Assembly (NCBI RefSeq): GCF_003862475.1
Contig: NZ_RRCO01000001.1
Location: 496,001-560,000 of the forward strand
DNA length: 64,000 bases
DNA from: Lachnoanaerobaculum gingivalis
GTDB lineage: Bacteria > Bacillota > Clostridia > Lachnospirales > Lachnospiraceae
Reading direction: 5' to 3'
In this document: positions 1 to 8,021 of the stretch, one piece after another
Numbering within the stretch: position 1 is the first letter of the stretch
How the letters are laid out: each line of letters opens with the position of its first letter
Made by a program: the position numbers and the translations under genes
The notes under the pieces: model-generated
Told to the model about the DNA's origin: nothing
Database searches by the model: none
What the model saw: the letters and a program-made list of their open reading frames with translations, nothing else

Positions 1-1095
1 CTCAAGTATGTCCGAAATATTTTCCATATCCTTTATGATATAGGATTTATTTTCCAAGGTAACGGATATGGCATAAAGCGAATTTTCATGATAACTCTTT
101 ACAGCCGTTTCTTCCAAGCATACGGAAATGCCGAATTCTTTTGCTTCTTTCAGCTTAGTGTAAAGGCTCTCCCATGCATCCTGTTTATCAATTACACTTG
201 TATCAAGTTCAATACTTGCTTCTGTCTCTACATTTTCATATCTTTTTAGGAAGGATTTAAACTCAAGTTTGTTTATCCATTCAAGACTCTCTTTGGTATA
301 GAGATTTCCCACTTCCATATCTGAAATATCAGTTTCTATTGGGGCATCGGTTACTATAGTAACAAGCATCTTTGAAAATTTTGCATCCTCTATATGCTCG
401 CTTAATGCTTTTGATGCTCTTGGCGGCTTTAATTCATCCACATGCTCAATCGCATTTTCTATAGAATGATATTCCTGTATGATTTTGGTAGCCGTTTTTT
501 CTCCTATGGAAGGAACTCCCGGCACATTATCGGAGGTATCTCCCATCAGCGCCTTTACATCTATAAACTCCTTCGGTGTAACTCCGTATTCATCCATTAC
601 ATCCTCAGGAAGGTAATCATGAATTGTTGTAACACCCTTTGAAGTCTTTGGAATCCTTATCTTTATATGTTTATCGGACAGCTGCAAAAGATCTCTGTCA
701 CCTGATATTACACTTACAAAAACTTCATCGCTTTGATATCTCTTTGCAATGGTTCCTATAATATCATCAGCCTCATACCCTTCTTTTGTAAGGATGGGTA
801 TATTCATGGATGAAAGAACATCCTTTATAAGCGGAACCTGCTCTCTGAGTTCATCAGGCATTGACTTTCTTGTGCCTTTGTATTCCGCATATTCCTTATG
901 TCTAAACGTCGGGGCAGACAAGTCAAAAGCGACTGCTATATAATCAGCCGCCTCCTCGTCCAAAATCTTGAACATGATATTCAAAAAACCGTAAATCGCA
1001 TTGGTATGTAAGCCCTGTGAGTTTGAAAGCTCAGGAACTCCGTAAAATGCTCTGTTTAAAATACTATGTCCGTCTATCAGAACTAATTTTTTCAT
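1..1095 (-). CDS. polA: DNA polymerase I, N-terminal part (cut by window edge)
   Basis: The reading frame is open from the ATG at 1095 to the window edge, giving 365 N-terminal residues. It opens with MKKLVLIDGHSILNRAFYG and carries the 5'-3' exonuclease signatures YEADDIIGTIA, SGDRDLLQL and LMGDTSDNVPGVPSIGEK, which hold the metal-binding aspartates and the helix-hairpin-helix DNA contact. Residues after about 290 begin the 3'-5' exonuclease-like region. The polymerase domain would lie to the left of the window. The protein removes RNA primers and fills gaps in the cytoplasm. It is the last visible gene of the run mgsA, zf-HC2 gene, polA, starting 10 bases after the previous stop. Confidence 0.95.
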   Translation of the reverse strand, partial: MKKLVLIDGHSILNRAFYGVPELSNSQGLHTNAIYGFLNIMFKILDEEAADYIAVAFDLSAPTFRHKEYAEYKGTRKSMPDELREQVPLIKDVLSSMNIPILTKEGYEADDIIGTIAKRYQSDEVFVSVISGDRDLLQLSDKHIKIRIPKTSKGVTTIHDYLPEDVMDEYGVTPKEFIDVKALMGDTSDNVPGVPSIGEKTATKIIQEYHSIENAIEHVDELKPPRASKALSEHIEDAKFSKMLVTIVTDAPIETDISDMEVGNLYTKESLEWINKLEFKSFLKRYENVETEASIELDTSVIDKQDAWESLYTKLKEAKEFGISVCLEETAVKSYHENSLYAISVTLENKSYIIKDMENISDILE

Positions 1096-1105
1096 ATATC
1101 TCCTA

Positions 1106-1441
1106 CTAAAAGAACCAAATTCGTAATTGCATCATGGCAATAATAAACACTCCGAAAAACATCAGTGTATTTATGGAATACTTAAGCACCCTACCGATAA
1201 ATAATATAAAAATCTTCTGGTATGCCTCTCTTATATGGCTGTTTAGAGCTGCAGTCAGATTGTAATCAATATCTTCACTGTCCGACTTATCAAGGCCCAC
1301 TTCAACAATATAATAGATTTCCAGCTCATCCATACATGCTTTGCAACTCCTTACATGTTGCAAAAAATCTCTTGTTTCCTCCATTGAAAGCTCATCATGT
1401 ATAAAGGGTATAATGAGCTTTCTGGCTTCTCTGCAAGTCAT
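1106..1441 (-). CDS. Putative zinc-finger (zf-HC2, anti-sigma-like) single-pass membrane protein
   Basis: A 111-residue protein. The N-terminus has the zf-HC2 pattern of anti-sigma factors: Cys3, His residues near 15 and 29, and the pair in HVRSCKAC. The C-terminus has one hydrophobic segment (about residues 82-106, LKYSINTLMFFGVFIIAMMQ). ZAS-type proteins of this shape bind a sigma factor with the cytosolic zinc finger and are tethered by the membrane helix. No ECF sigma gene lies beside it, so the partner is unknown and the anti-sigma role is inferred from the domain only. Its start lies one base from the mgsA stop, so the two are probably co-translated. Confidence 0.7.
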   Translation of the reverse strand: MTCREARKLIIPFIHDELSMEETRDFLQHVRSCKACMDELEIYYIVEVGLDKSDSEDIDYNLTAALNSHIREAYQKIFILFIGRVLKYSINTLMFFGVFIIAMMQLRIWFF

Positions 1442-1442
1442 T

Positions 1443-1919
1443 TTATGACATTTCCTTAACCCTTTGTGAAATGTTCTCTTTAAAGTTTATAACATCATGG
1501 TCGTATTCGGTATCCATAAGTGATGATGTTATTATAAAGTCCGCACTGGATTTGTTTATAGCCATAGGTACATCATATACCTGAACTATACGAAGCAGTG
1601 CCTTCACATCAGGGTCATGAGGTGCCGCAGTGAGCGGATCTGTAAAGAATATAACAAAGTCAATCTTTCCTTCCACTATTCTTGCACCTATCTGCTGGTC
1701 TCCGCCAAGAGGACCTGAATTGTATCCCTTTACGGTAAGACCTGTTTTTTCGGTTATAAGTCTGGCTGTAGTACCTGTTCCGTATAATTTATGTTTTGCC
1801 AAAATATCCTTATGTTCTTCACACCAGTTTATAATATCAGGCTTTTTGCCGTCATGTGCAATCAATGCAATATTTTTCTCTTTTGGTATAGTAAGTGTTA
1901 CTTTATCTATATTATTCAT
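1443..1919 (-). CDS. mgsA: Methylglyoxal synthase
   Basis: Converts dihydroxyacetone phosphate to methylglyoxal and phosphate, a glycolytic overflow bypass that relieves sugar-phosphate stress. Family residues are all visible: AHDGKK (22-26, phosphate and catalytic His/Asp), GTGTTA (47-52), SGPLGGDQQ (68-76, catalytic Asp), TDPL (93-96) and PHDPDV (100-105). I place the start at the ATG at 1919 because GGAG lies five bases upstream; this gives 158 residues and leaves a 14-base gap after the SPFH gene, whereas an upstream start would run into it. The gene sits between the SPFH gene and the zf-HC2 gene on one strand. Confidence 0.95.
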   Translation of the reverse strand: MNNIDKVTLTIPKEKNIALIAHDGKKPDIINWCEEHKDILAKHKLYGTGTTARLITEKTGLTVKGYNSGPLGGDQQIGARIVEGKIDFVIFFTDPLTAAPHDPDVKALLRIVQVYDVPMAINKSSADFIITSSLMDTEYDHDVINFKENISQRVKEMS

Positions 1920-1933
1920 AATGTCTCCATTCT

Positions 1934-3208
1934 TTAGAACGGTTTTCCACACTCCGGACAGAATTTCGGCGGATTACTCGGGTCATTTGGAGTATATCCG
2001 CAAGCCGAGCAATGAATTGGAGCCGCTACAGGCTTCGGCTCTCCGCATTCGGAGCAAAACTTTCCTGTATTGTTTCCGTGACCGTGACTGCAGGTCCATG
2101 TACCACTCGCCTGCTGAGTACCGCCCTGTTGAGATGCTACGTTTTGCTGCATAGTATTTGCCTGTCCGGCCTGATTCATCTGCTGTCTTGCCTGCTCATT
2201 TGCAGCCATCTGATAGAGTTCATTTGCATTCATTCCGCCCGTCTGAGCTGCCATATTCATGCCTGCAAATCCCATCATAGCACCGGCTGAATTTTTTGCC
2301 GCATCTCTCATAGCGTCAGCCTGTGCCGCGTTAAGGTTCGCAGCCGCCATAGATGCTTTCTGGAATACAGCTGTTCTTTGTAGCTGCTTTATGAGATCCT
2401 CATCTTCCGGTGGAATAGATATTCCGCTTATTGCAAATGAAACGATTTCAATTCCCAGTCTGTCACCCCATTCACTTGACATTATACTGTTAAGTTCATC
2501 TGAAAGTTCCTTTGTGTGATTTGGAATATCACTGTATCTGGATCCTATTCCTGAAAGTCTTCCGAATGCCGGCTGAAGTGAATCCAAAAGATCTGCAGTC
2601 ATCTGCTGTAAAATCGGTCCTTCAAGCCTATAATCACCGTCTACATTTCCTGATACATTTTGATAAAAAAGCAGAGGGTCTACAACTTTAAAAGAGTAAC
2701 TGCCATGACATCTGACTTTTGAATCAATATCAAGTCCGATATTTGAATCAACTATTCTATACGGTATCGGTGAAGTTGTTCCGAATTTAAATCCGGGTAT
2801 CTCCTTTGTATTTACATAGTAAACTCTGGTATCTCCTGTAGCGCCTCCACCAAATACCAGTCTGTTCTTGAACTGTTCCCATGTTCTTTTAACTGTCTCT
2901 TTCAGATTACCTGCAAAAATCGTAGGTTCTTCAGTGTTACTGTAAACATATTTTCCGGTTTCCGCACAGACATCCTTTATTCTTCCGTTTTCAACAACTA
3001 TCATACACTGGCCGTCTGCCACTGCAATAATAGAACCGTCAGTGATAACATTATTTGTAGATTTATTATTTGAACCTCTCTGGTCCACTCTTTTTTTACC
3101 CTTTGTTACAATTATATCCCCTTCCAGCGAATCCGCATAGAAATAGTCTCTCCATGAATCCGCCAGTACACCACCTGCCGCACCGGTTATAGCTGATATA
3201 AGTCCCAT
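1934..3208 (-). CDS. SPFH-domain protein with C-terminal double zinc ribbon (virion core protein-like family)
   Basis: A 424-residue protein starting at an ATG behind a strong AGGAGG. The N-terminal 300 residues match the SPFH/Band-7-like family often annotated as virion-core-protein-like (opening MGLISAITGAAGGVLADSWR). A glutamine-, alanine- and methionine-rich linker follows (about 300-375). Two zinc ribbons end the protein: the first has FCSECG, the second HCSACG paired with FCPECGKPF. There is no signal peptide, so it is probably a cytosolic or peripherally membrane-attached scaffold. Its function is not known. It heads a tight run with mgsA, the zf-HC2 gene and polA. Confidence 0.8.
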   Translation of the reverse strand: MGLISAITGAAGGVLADSWRDYFYADSLEGDIIVTKGKKRVDQRGSNNKSTNNVITDGSIIAVADGQCMIVVENGRIKDVCAETGKYVYSNTEEPTIFAGNLKETVKRTWEQFKNRLVFGGGATGDTRVYYVNTKEIPGFKFGTTSPIPYRIVDSNIGLDIDSKVRCHGSYSFKVVDPLLFYQNVSGNVDGDYRLEGPILQQMTADLLDSLQPAFGRLSGIGSRYSDIPNHTKELSDELNSIMSSEWGDRLGIEIVSFAISGISIPPEDEDLIKQLQRTAVFQKASMAAANLNAAQADAMRDAAKNSAGAMMGFAGMNMAAQTGGMNANELYQMAANEQARQQMNQAGQANTMQQNVASQQGGTQQASGTWTCSHGHGNNTGKFCSECGEPKPVAAPIHCSACGYTPNDPSNPPKFCPECGKPF

Positions 3209-3400
3209 AGATTCTAACCTCCTGTTACGCTTAATCTTTAAAGCAATAATACTGTAATTATATCAATTTTTTACAATCAATACCAGTAAATCAATTCTTA
3301 AATATTTATAATCAAATAAAATTCACATACAACATTAAAAAGAGGGTGTACAAATCTAAAAATTAGTATAAAATATAAGAAAAAGAAAAAGGAGATTCAC

Positions 3401-3769
3401 ATGAAAGTAATCGATACAAAAAATGCACCGGGCGCTATAGGACCATATTCACAGGGATTTATCACAAACGGACTTGTTTTCACATCAGGACAGATTCCTG
3501 TAAACCCTGCTAACGGTGAGGTTCCTGAGGGAATCACAGCACAGACAGAGCAGAGCTGCAAGAATGTAGCCGCTATCTTGGAGGCTGCAGGTTCAGGAAT
3601 GGACAAAGTTGTAAAGACAACATGTTTCCTTGCAGATATCGCTGATTTCGCTGCATTCAATGAAGTATATGCAAAGTATTTCACATCAAAGCCTGCAAGA
3701 AGCTGTTTCGCTGTAAGAGACCTTCCAAAGGGAGTTCTTTGCGAAATCGAGTGCATCGCTGAGGCATAA
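3401..3769 (+). CDS. ridA: RidA family enamine/imine deaminase
   Basis: A 122-residue Rid/YjgF/UK114 protein that hydrolyses reactive 2-aminoacrylate or 2-iminobutanoate made by PLP enzymes. Family signatures are present: APGAIGPYSQG at the N-terminus, VFTSGQIPVNP, and the C-terminal ARSCFAVRDLPKGVLCEIE with the substrate-binding Arg. It is full length, cytosolic, probably trimeric, and preceded by AAAGGAG. A clear rho-independent terminator follows at 3790, so it is probably monocistronic. Confidence 0.95.
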   Translation: MKVIDTKNAPGAIGPYSQGFITNGLVFTSGQIPVNPANGEVPEGITAQTEQSCKNVAAILEAAGSGMDKVVKTTCFLADIADFAAFNEVYAKYFTSKPARSCFAVRDLPKGVLCEIECIAEA

Positions 3770-3789
3770 AATAAAATATTTTAATTATA

Positions 3790-3823
3790 AATCGGCTCTT
3801 TCTTGTGAAGAGTCGATTTTTTT
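3790..3823 (+). terminator. Rho-independent terminator of ridA
   Basis: An 11-bp stem (AATCGGCTCTT against AAGAGTCGATT, one G-T pair) with a 7-base loop is followed by a run of seven T, 20 bases after the ridA stop. Confidence 0.9.
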
Positions 3824-3972
3824 ATAAATTTTACCTCCTTTTTTGCGAATAATTCTCACTAAATATTGTCTTTTATACAGCTTATATTGTATAATAAAGC
3901 TAGGTTTCTGTGAGCTTTGTATTTGAACTTTTATTCACAGATATATAATCGATTTTATAGGAGGTTTACCTG

Positions 3973-4854
3973 ATGGCAAACTCAACCAACAATACTGCAT
4001 GGCAGCAGATTCAAAACGGAGTTTATGATACCCAAAAGCTTTTGGCGGCTCAAGAGTATAACTTGTCAATGATTAAGGCAAAACAGACTTTGGAAATCAT
4101 AATAAAGCAGCTCAGCGGTCGTGATGATGACGATGAGCAGAGTATTACCGATATTATAGATTCTTTATATACAAGTAATGTTATTTCATATGACTCATTT
4201 GAACATTATCATAAAATTCGTTCCATCGGAAATAAAGCGATACTTGAAAATAATAATGAGGAATTTAATGCAACTTTTGCGTGTCAATTACTCTCGGAGG
4301 AAGTACAGACATTTATAAATGAGTACGCTCCAAGAAAAACTCGTGTATCACCTGTTGTTACACCTATCAGAAATGATAATTCTCAAAAGAGAACAAGCGG
4401 CACAAGTACTGAAGGTACTCAAAGAAAGAGAGTTGTAAAAAAATCTTCAAAGAACAAGAAAAAGCCTACAGTTAATACTGCAGACTTGACCAAGGTAATC
4501 ATAGGATTTGTAATACTTATTGTTTTGATTTTATTGTTCAGATCACTTGTTCCTTCAAAGAAGAAGACCAATGCAACAAATACAACAACTACTACAGCCG
4601 TTTCATCAGACAGTACCGATACTTCGGAAACAAGTGCGGAGACTGCACCTGAGACTGCTGCAAGTGTTAAATATGTTACAACAGCAAAGTTACATGTTCG
4701 TTCTTCACCAAGTCTTGACGGTGACATACTTGCAACTTTAAATGTAGGTGTAAGTGTGGATTATGCAGGAGAACATGATGCAACCTGGTCCATTATCAAT
4801 TATAACGGCGGACAGGCTTATGTAGCTACAGCTTATATTAAGCCGGCACAGTAA
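3973..4854 (+). CDS. Membrane-anchored protein with C-terminal bacterial SH3 domain
   Basis: 293 residues behind AGGAGG. Residues 1-115 form a helical cytosolic domain that resembles DUF4145-type domains; this is a weak match by eye. A basic stretch (about 145-165) precedes one transmembrane helix (about 175-195, VIIGFVILIVLILLF). A Thr/Ser-rich spacer (200-230) leads to an SH3_3 domain (232-293) with the diagnostic KLHVRSSPSLDGDIL. The domain order suggests a cytosolic sensor or binding part and a wall- or peptide-binding SH3 outside the membrane. The function is unknown. It is transcribed alone and ends at a terminator shared with moaC. Confidence 0.65.
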   Translation: MANSTNNTAWQQIQNGVYDTQKLLAAQEYNLSMIKAKQTLEIIIKQLSGRDDDDEQSITDIIDSLYTSNVISYDSFEHYHKIRSIGNKAILENNNEEFNATFACQLLSEEVQTFINEYAPRKTRVSPVVTPIRNDNSQKRTSGTSTEGTQRKRVVKKSSKNKKKPTVNTADLTKVIIGFVILIVLILLFRSLVPSKKKTNATNTTTTTAVSSDSTDTSETSAETAPETAASVKYVTTAKLHVRSSPSLDGDILATLNVGVSVDYAGEHDATWSIINYNGGQAYVATAYIKPAQ

Positions 4855-4886
4855 AACATTTATACTTAAATATAATATTTTAAAAT

Positions 4887-4918
4887 GAGGGTGCGACTTA
4901 AAACTAAGTTACACCCTC
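4887..4918. terminator. Bidirectional terminator between the SH3 gene and moaC
   Basis: A long imperfect hairpin (GAGGGTGCGACTTA against TAAGTTACACCCTC) lies between the two converging stops. A-rich DNA on the left and a T-rich tail on the right fit termination in both directions, ending the eight-gene molybdenum operon. Confidence 0.8.
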
Positions 4919-4926
4919 ACTCTTTA

Positions 4927-5391
4927 TTAAAAATAAAAATCTCCGCTTTTTCCTCCGGTTTTCTCTAAAAGATGAATATCGCTTATAAGCATTCTCTTAT
5001 CAATGGCTTTGCACATATCATATACTGTAAGCAGTGCAATATTTACTCCCATCAATGCTTCCATCTCCACACCTGTCTGTCCTGTAGTCTTTGCTTTTGA
5101 AAACACTACTATATCATTCCCTTCTATTTCAAAGGTTATCTTTGAACTTGTGAGATTTATATTATGGCACATGGGAATAAGCTCAGATGTTCTTTTTTGC
5201 CCCATAATGCCTGCCACCTGAGCTACCGTAAGTACATCACCCTTTTTTATCTTTTTACCCGTCACGGCTTGCATGGCTTCATCACAAAGAGTAATTCTTC
5301 CTGTTGCAATCGCAACTCTGTTTGTAATATCTTTCTCTGAAACATCTACCATTACCGCATTTTTGTTATCATCAAAATGTGTAAATTCCAT
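4927..5391 (-). CDS. moaC: Cyclic pyranopterin monophosphate synthase MoaC
   Basis: Carries out the second step of molybdenum cofactor synthesis, turning the MoaA product (3',8-cyclo-GTP) into cyclic pyranopterin monophosphate. The 154-residue protein has the family motifs PMCHNINL (73-80), KAKTTGQTGVEME (99-111), YDMCKAIDK (124-132, catalytic Asp and Lys) and KTGGKSG (144-150). It is the last gene of the molybdenum operon, 12 bases after modC and just ahead of a terminator. Confidence 0.97.
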   Translation of the reverse strand: MEFTHFDDNKNAVMVDVSEKDITNRVAIATGRITLCDEAMQAVTGKKIKKGDVLTVAQVAGIMGQKRTSELIPMCHNINLTSSKITFEIEGNDIVVFSKAKTTGQTGVEMEALMGVNIALLTVYDMCKAIDKRMLISDIHLLEKTGGKSGDFYF

Positions 5392-5403
5392 ATATTCTCC
5401 GTT

Positions 5404-6435
5404 CTATTTCAACAATAATATATTTTCTTCATCTATTTGCAGGAATTTCGGCAATCCCCTGCTGTCAATCTTTTCTTTTATATCCTTTTGCACAAGCCAG
5501 GTAATGTCTGAGCTTCCTTTTGTATATAGATAATAATTATCCTCAAAGGGCAGCTTTGCCCTACTCTTTAACTTAAACTCTATCAGATTGGTACCGGTCT
5601 CTTCCCATACAGGCACGAACTCATGAGCTCTGATTCCTATAGCATTTATATCCTTTGGCAGCTCTTTTGAAAAGTGAAATTTTATTCCCCAATCTATAGC
5701 CTCTATAGTATTATCTGAAATATATCTTATATCAGAAATATTTTTACACCCTGTAAGTATTGCCGTTAATTTTGTCTCAGGGTATTTAAATATTTTCTTT
5801 GTATTTCCAATATTTGAAATCTTACCTGCATCGATTACCATAGTACTGTCACAAAACCTGTATACCTCATCTCTTGAATGTGAAACGAATATTGCACTGC
5901 CTTCAAAGTCTTTTAGAATCTGTGCTATTTCTTCCTGTATATGATCTCTAAGATAAATATCAAGTGCAGAAAATGCCTCATCAAACAGTAATGCTTTCGG
6001 CTTTCTGATAAGTATCCTTGCCATTGCAACTCTTGCCGCCTGACCTCCGCTTATCTTATTCGGTTTTGAATCCTTTATCTTTGTGAGTTCAAACTTCTCA
6101 AGAAACTTGTCTACATCAGCTCTCTCAGGCTTACCAAGACCTATAACTATATTTTCATACACTGTAAGATTTGGAAAAAGTGCATAGTTTTGAAAGCAAT
6201 ATCCTATGTTTCTATCCTTAGGTTTTATATCTATTTTTTTCTCCGAATCAAAAAGTATCTTATCATCAAGCTTTATATAACCCTTGTCGGGCTTTTCAAT
6301 ACCGGCAAGCATTTTTAAAATCATACTTTTTCCGGCTCCTGACCCCCCAAGTATTCCTATTCTGTTGCTTTCAATCTTACATTCTATATCCAAAGTGAAA
6401 TTATTAAGTTTCTTTTTTATATTTAATTCAAGCAT
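5404..6435 (-). CDS. modC: Molybdate ABC transporter ATP-binding protein ModC
   Basis: A 343-residue ATPase. Walker A is GGSGAGKS (30-37), the Q-loop lies near FQNYALFP (80-87), the signature is ISGGQ (127-131), and Walker B is KALLFDEAFSALD (146-158). The C-terminal 100 residues (from about 240) are a regulatory extension of the kind seen in ModC. It drives molybdate import with ModB and ModA, whose genes lie directly upstream with a one-base gap. Assignment to molybdate rather than tungstate rests on the cofactor genes around it. Confidence 0.92.
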   Translation of the reverse strand: MLELNIKKKLNNFTLDIECKIESNRIGILGGSGAGKSMILKMLAGIEKPDKGYIKLDDKILFDSEKKIDIKPKDRNIGYCFQNYALFPNLTVYENIVIGLGKPERADVDKFLEKFELTKIKDSKPNKISGGQAARVAMARILIRKPKALLFDEAFSALDIYLRDHIQEEIAQILKDFEGSAIFVSHSRDEVYRFCDSTMVIDAGKISNIGNTKKIFKYPETKLTAILTGCKNISDIRYISDNTIEAIDWGIKFHFSKELPKDINAIGIRAHEFVPVWEETGTNLIEFKLKSRAKLPFEDNYYLYTKGSSDITWLVQKDIKEKIDSRGLPKFLQIDEENILLLK

Positions 6436-6436
6436 A

Positions 6437-7105
6437 CTACCTCTGTATATACTCCATCAAAAGCATTATTAAAAAGGCGATAAACAGCACAATACCTACC
6501 CATATTCCGGCTTCAAGATAGCTCTGATTTTGTACAAGATAAGCTATCTGCTGTGATATTGTGGAAGTTTTCCCGGATATATTGCCGGCAAGCATGGATG
6601 TCGCACCATACTCTCCTATCGCTCTTGCAAAGCTTAAAATTGCACCTGAAAAAAGTGACGGTGATGTTATAGGACATACCACTTTAAAGAAAATCTGAAA
6701 CTCCGACAGCCCCAAGGTTCTGCCTGCATATATAAGATTCTTATCCAGTTGTAAAAAGGCCGACTTGGCATTCTTATACATTAGCGGAAAAGCTATAATA
6801 AATGCCGCAAGCACGCAACCTATAAAGCTTTGCACTATCTTTATCTGAAAATTATTGTATAAAAAAATACCTACCGGTCTTCTTCGGCTAAATATAAGAA
6901 GCAGAAAAAATCCCACTACAGTAGGCGGAAGTACCATCGGCAGTGTAAGTATGCTGTCAAATACCGCCATTATCCTTTTGTTCATATATAGACTGACATA
7001 GGCAAGTCCCACACCCAGAAAAAAACATATTATTGTAGAAAGAAGCCCTATTTTTAGGGTTATAAAAAAAGGGCTCCAGTCTAAATGTGCTAAAACATTA
7101 CTCAT
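6437..7105 (-). CDS. modB: Molybdate ABC transporter permease ModB
   Basis: A 222-residue membrane protein with about five transmembrane segments and the permease EAA-type loop near GRTLGLSEFQIFFKVVCP. The signature RAIGEYGATSMLAGN is typical of ModB/CysW permeases. The start is placed at the ATG at 7105, so that ATGAGTAA overlaps the modA stop by eight bases, which implies translational coupling. An upstream in-frame ATG at 7138 would lie deep inside modA and has no clear ribosome site. Confidence 0.92.
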   Translation of the reverse strand: MSNVLAHLDWSPFFITLKIGLLSTIICFFLGVGLAYVSLYMNKRIMAVFDSILTLPMVLPPTVVGFFLLLIFSRRRPVGIFLYNNFQIKIVQSFIGCVLAAFIIAFPLMYKNAKSAFLQLDKNLIYAGRTLGLSEFQIFFKVVCPITSPSLFSGAILSFARAIGEYGATSMLAGNISGKTSTISQQIAYLVQNQSYLEAGIWVGIVLFIAFLIMLLMEYIQR

Positions 7106-8003
7106 ATAAATATTTTTCAAATACCTTCTTTGCATCATCTGACTTCAAGTAATCATAGAACTTGTCAGCTTCCGCACTTATCTTCTCATCAGCTTCGTCA
7201 TTATTTACTCTTGCTATAGGATATGTGATTTTTCCGCTGAGACTCTCATCTACTTTTTCAATAATCTTAACATCATCTTTTCCATAAGTATCTGTAACAT
7301 ATACAAATCCTACTTCACCAAATCCCTCTACAACAGATAAAAGTGTCTTTGTAACGTTTGAGTTTTCAATTACTTCAAGTCCAAGCTTGTCCTGAAGCTC
7401 GGCACCGGTGCTTTCCTTGCTTATACCAAGGTCAGGATAAGCCTTTGAAAGCGCCTCTCTTGCATATGCACCGGCAGGAACACTTGACTCACCGATTGAT
7501 ATTGACTTGGCATCCTTTATATTTGCAATACCTGTAACCTTTGTGTCTGAATCCTTAGGAGCTACTATACAAAGCTTATTGTGAAGCAGATCCACATCAG
7601 TTCCTTCTTTGATAAATCCACCTTCTTTTAACTTCTCCATCTGCTTCTTACCTGCACTAAAGAAGATATCACATGCAAATCCTTCCTCAATCTGGGTCTG
7701 AAGTTTACCTGATGAATCTGTATTTAAAGCAATCTTTACATCCGGATTAGCCTTATTGTATTCAGCAATGATTTCTTCCATTGCACCCTTAAGTGATGCT
7801 GCCGCAAATACATTGATTGCTGATGCATCTGCTGTGTTCTCAGCTTTTGTTGTTTCTTCACTCGCCTTAGTTTCTTCTGCTTTTGACTCTGCAGTTGTTG
7901 TGGTTTCAGACGCTGTGGTTTCTGTGGCCTTTTGTCCGCCACATCCTACTAATGTCAATGCGGCTACCACGCCCAAAACTTTACAAATGTTTTTTAATCT
8001 CAT
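7098..8003 (-). CDS. modA: Molybdate-binding lipoprotein ModA
   Basis: 301 residues with a lipoprotein signal ending LVGC (acylated Cys21), a Thr/Glu/Ala-rich linker (about 25-65), and a periplasmic-binding fold. ModA hallmarks are INVFAAASLKGAMEEI, the oxyanion-binding Ser/Thr residues in TDSSGKLQTQIE, and VGFVYVTDTYG near the C-terminus. It captures molybdate outside the cell and passes it to ModBC. It starts 18 bases after the MOSC-MogA gene. Confidence 0.93.
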   Translation of the reverse strand: MRLKNICKVLGVVAALTLVGCGGQKATETTASETTTTAESKAEETKASEETTKAENTADASAINVFAAASLKGAMEEIIAEYNKANPDVKIALNTDSSGKLQTQIEEGFACDIFFSAGKKQMEKLKEGGFIKEGTDVDLLHNKLCIVAPKDSDTKVTGIANIKDAKSISIGESSVPAGAYAREALSKAYPDLGISKESTGAELQDKLGLEVIENSNVTKTLLSVVEGFGEVGFVYVTDTYGKDDVKIIEKVDESLSGKITYPIARVNNDEADEKISAEADKFYDYLKSDDAKKVFEKYLYE

Positions 8004-8021
8004 ATTTTCTCCCTTTTATCT

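Noticed and set aside
1630-2154. Long plus-strand open frame opposite mgsA and the SPFH gene
   Set aside because: It is antisense to two well-supported genes, lacks a ribosome site and has no family signature.
7106-7138. Earlier ATG for modB
   Set aside because: It lies inside modA without a ribosome site, while the ATG at 7105 gives the typical short stop-start overlap.
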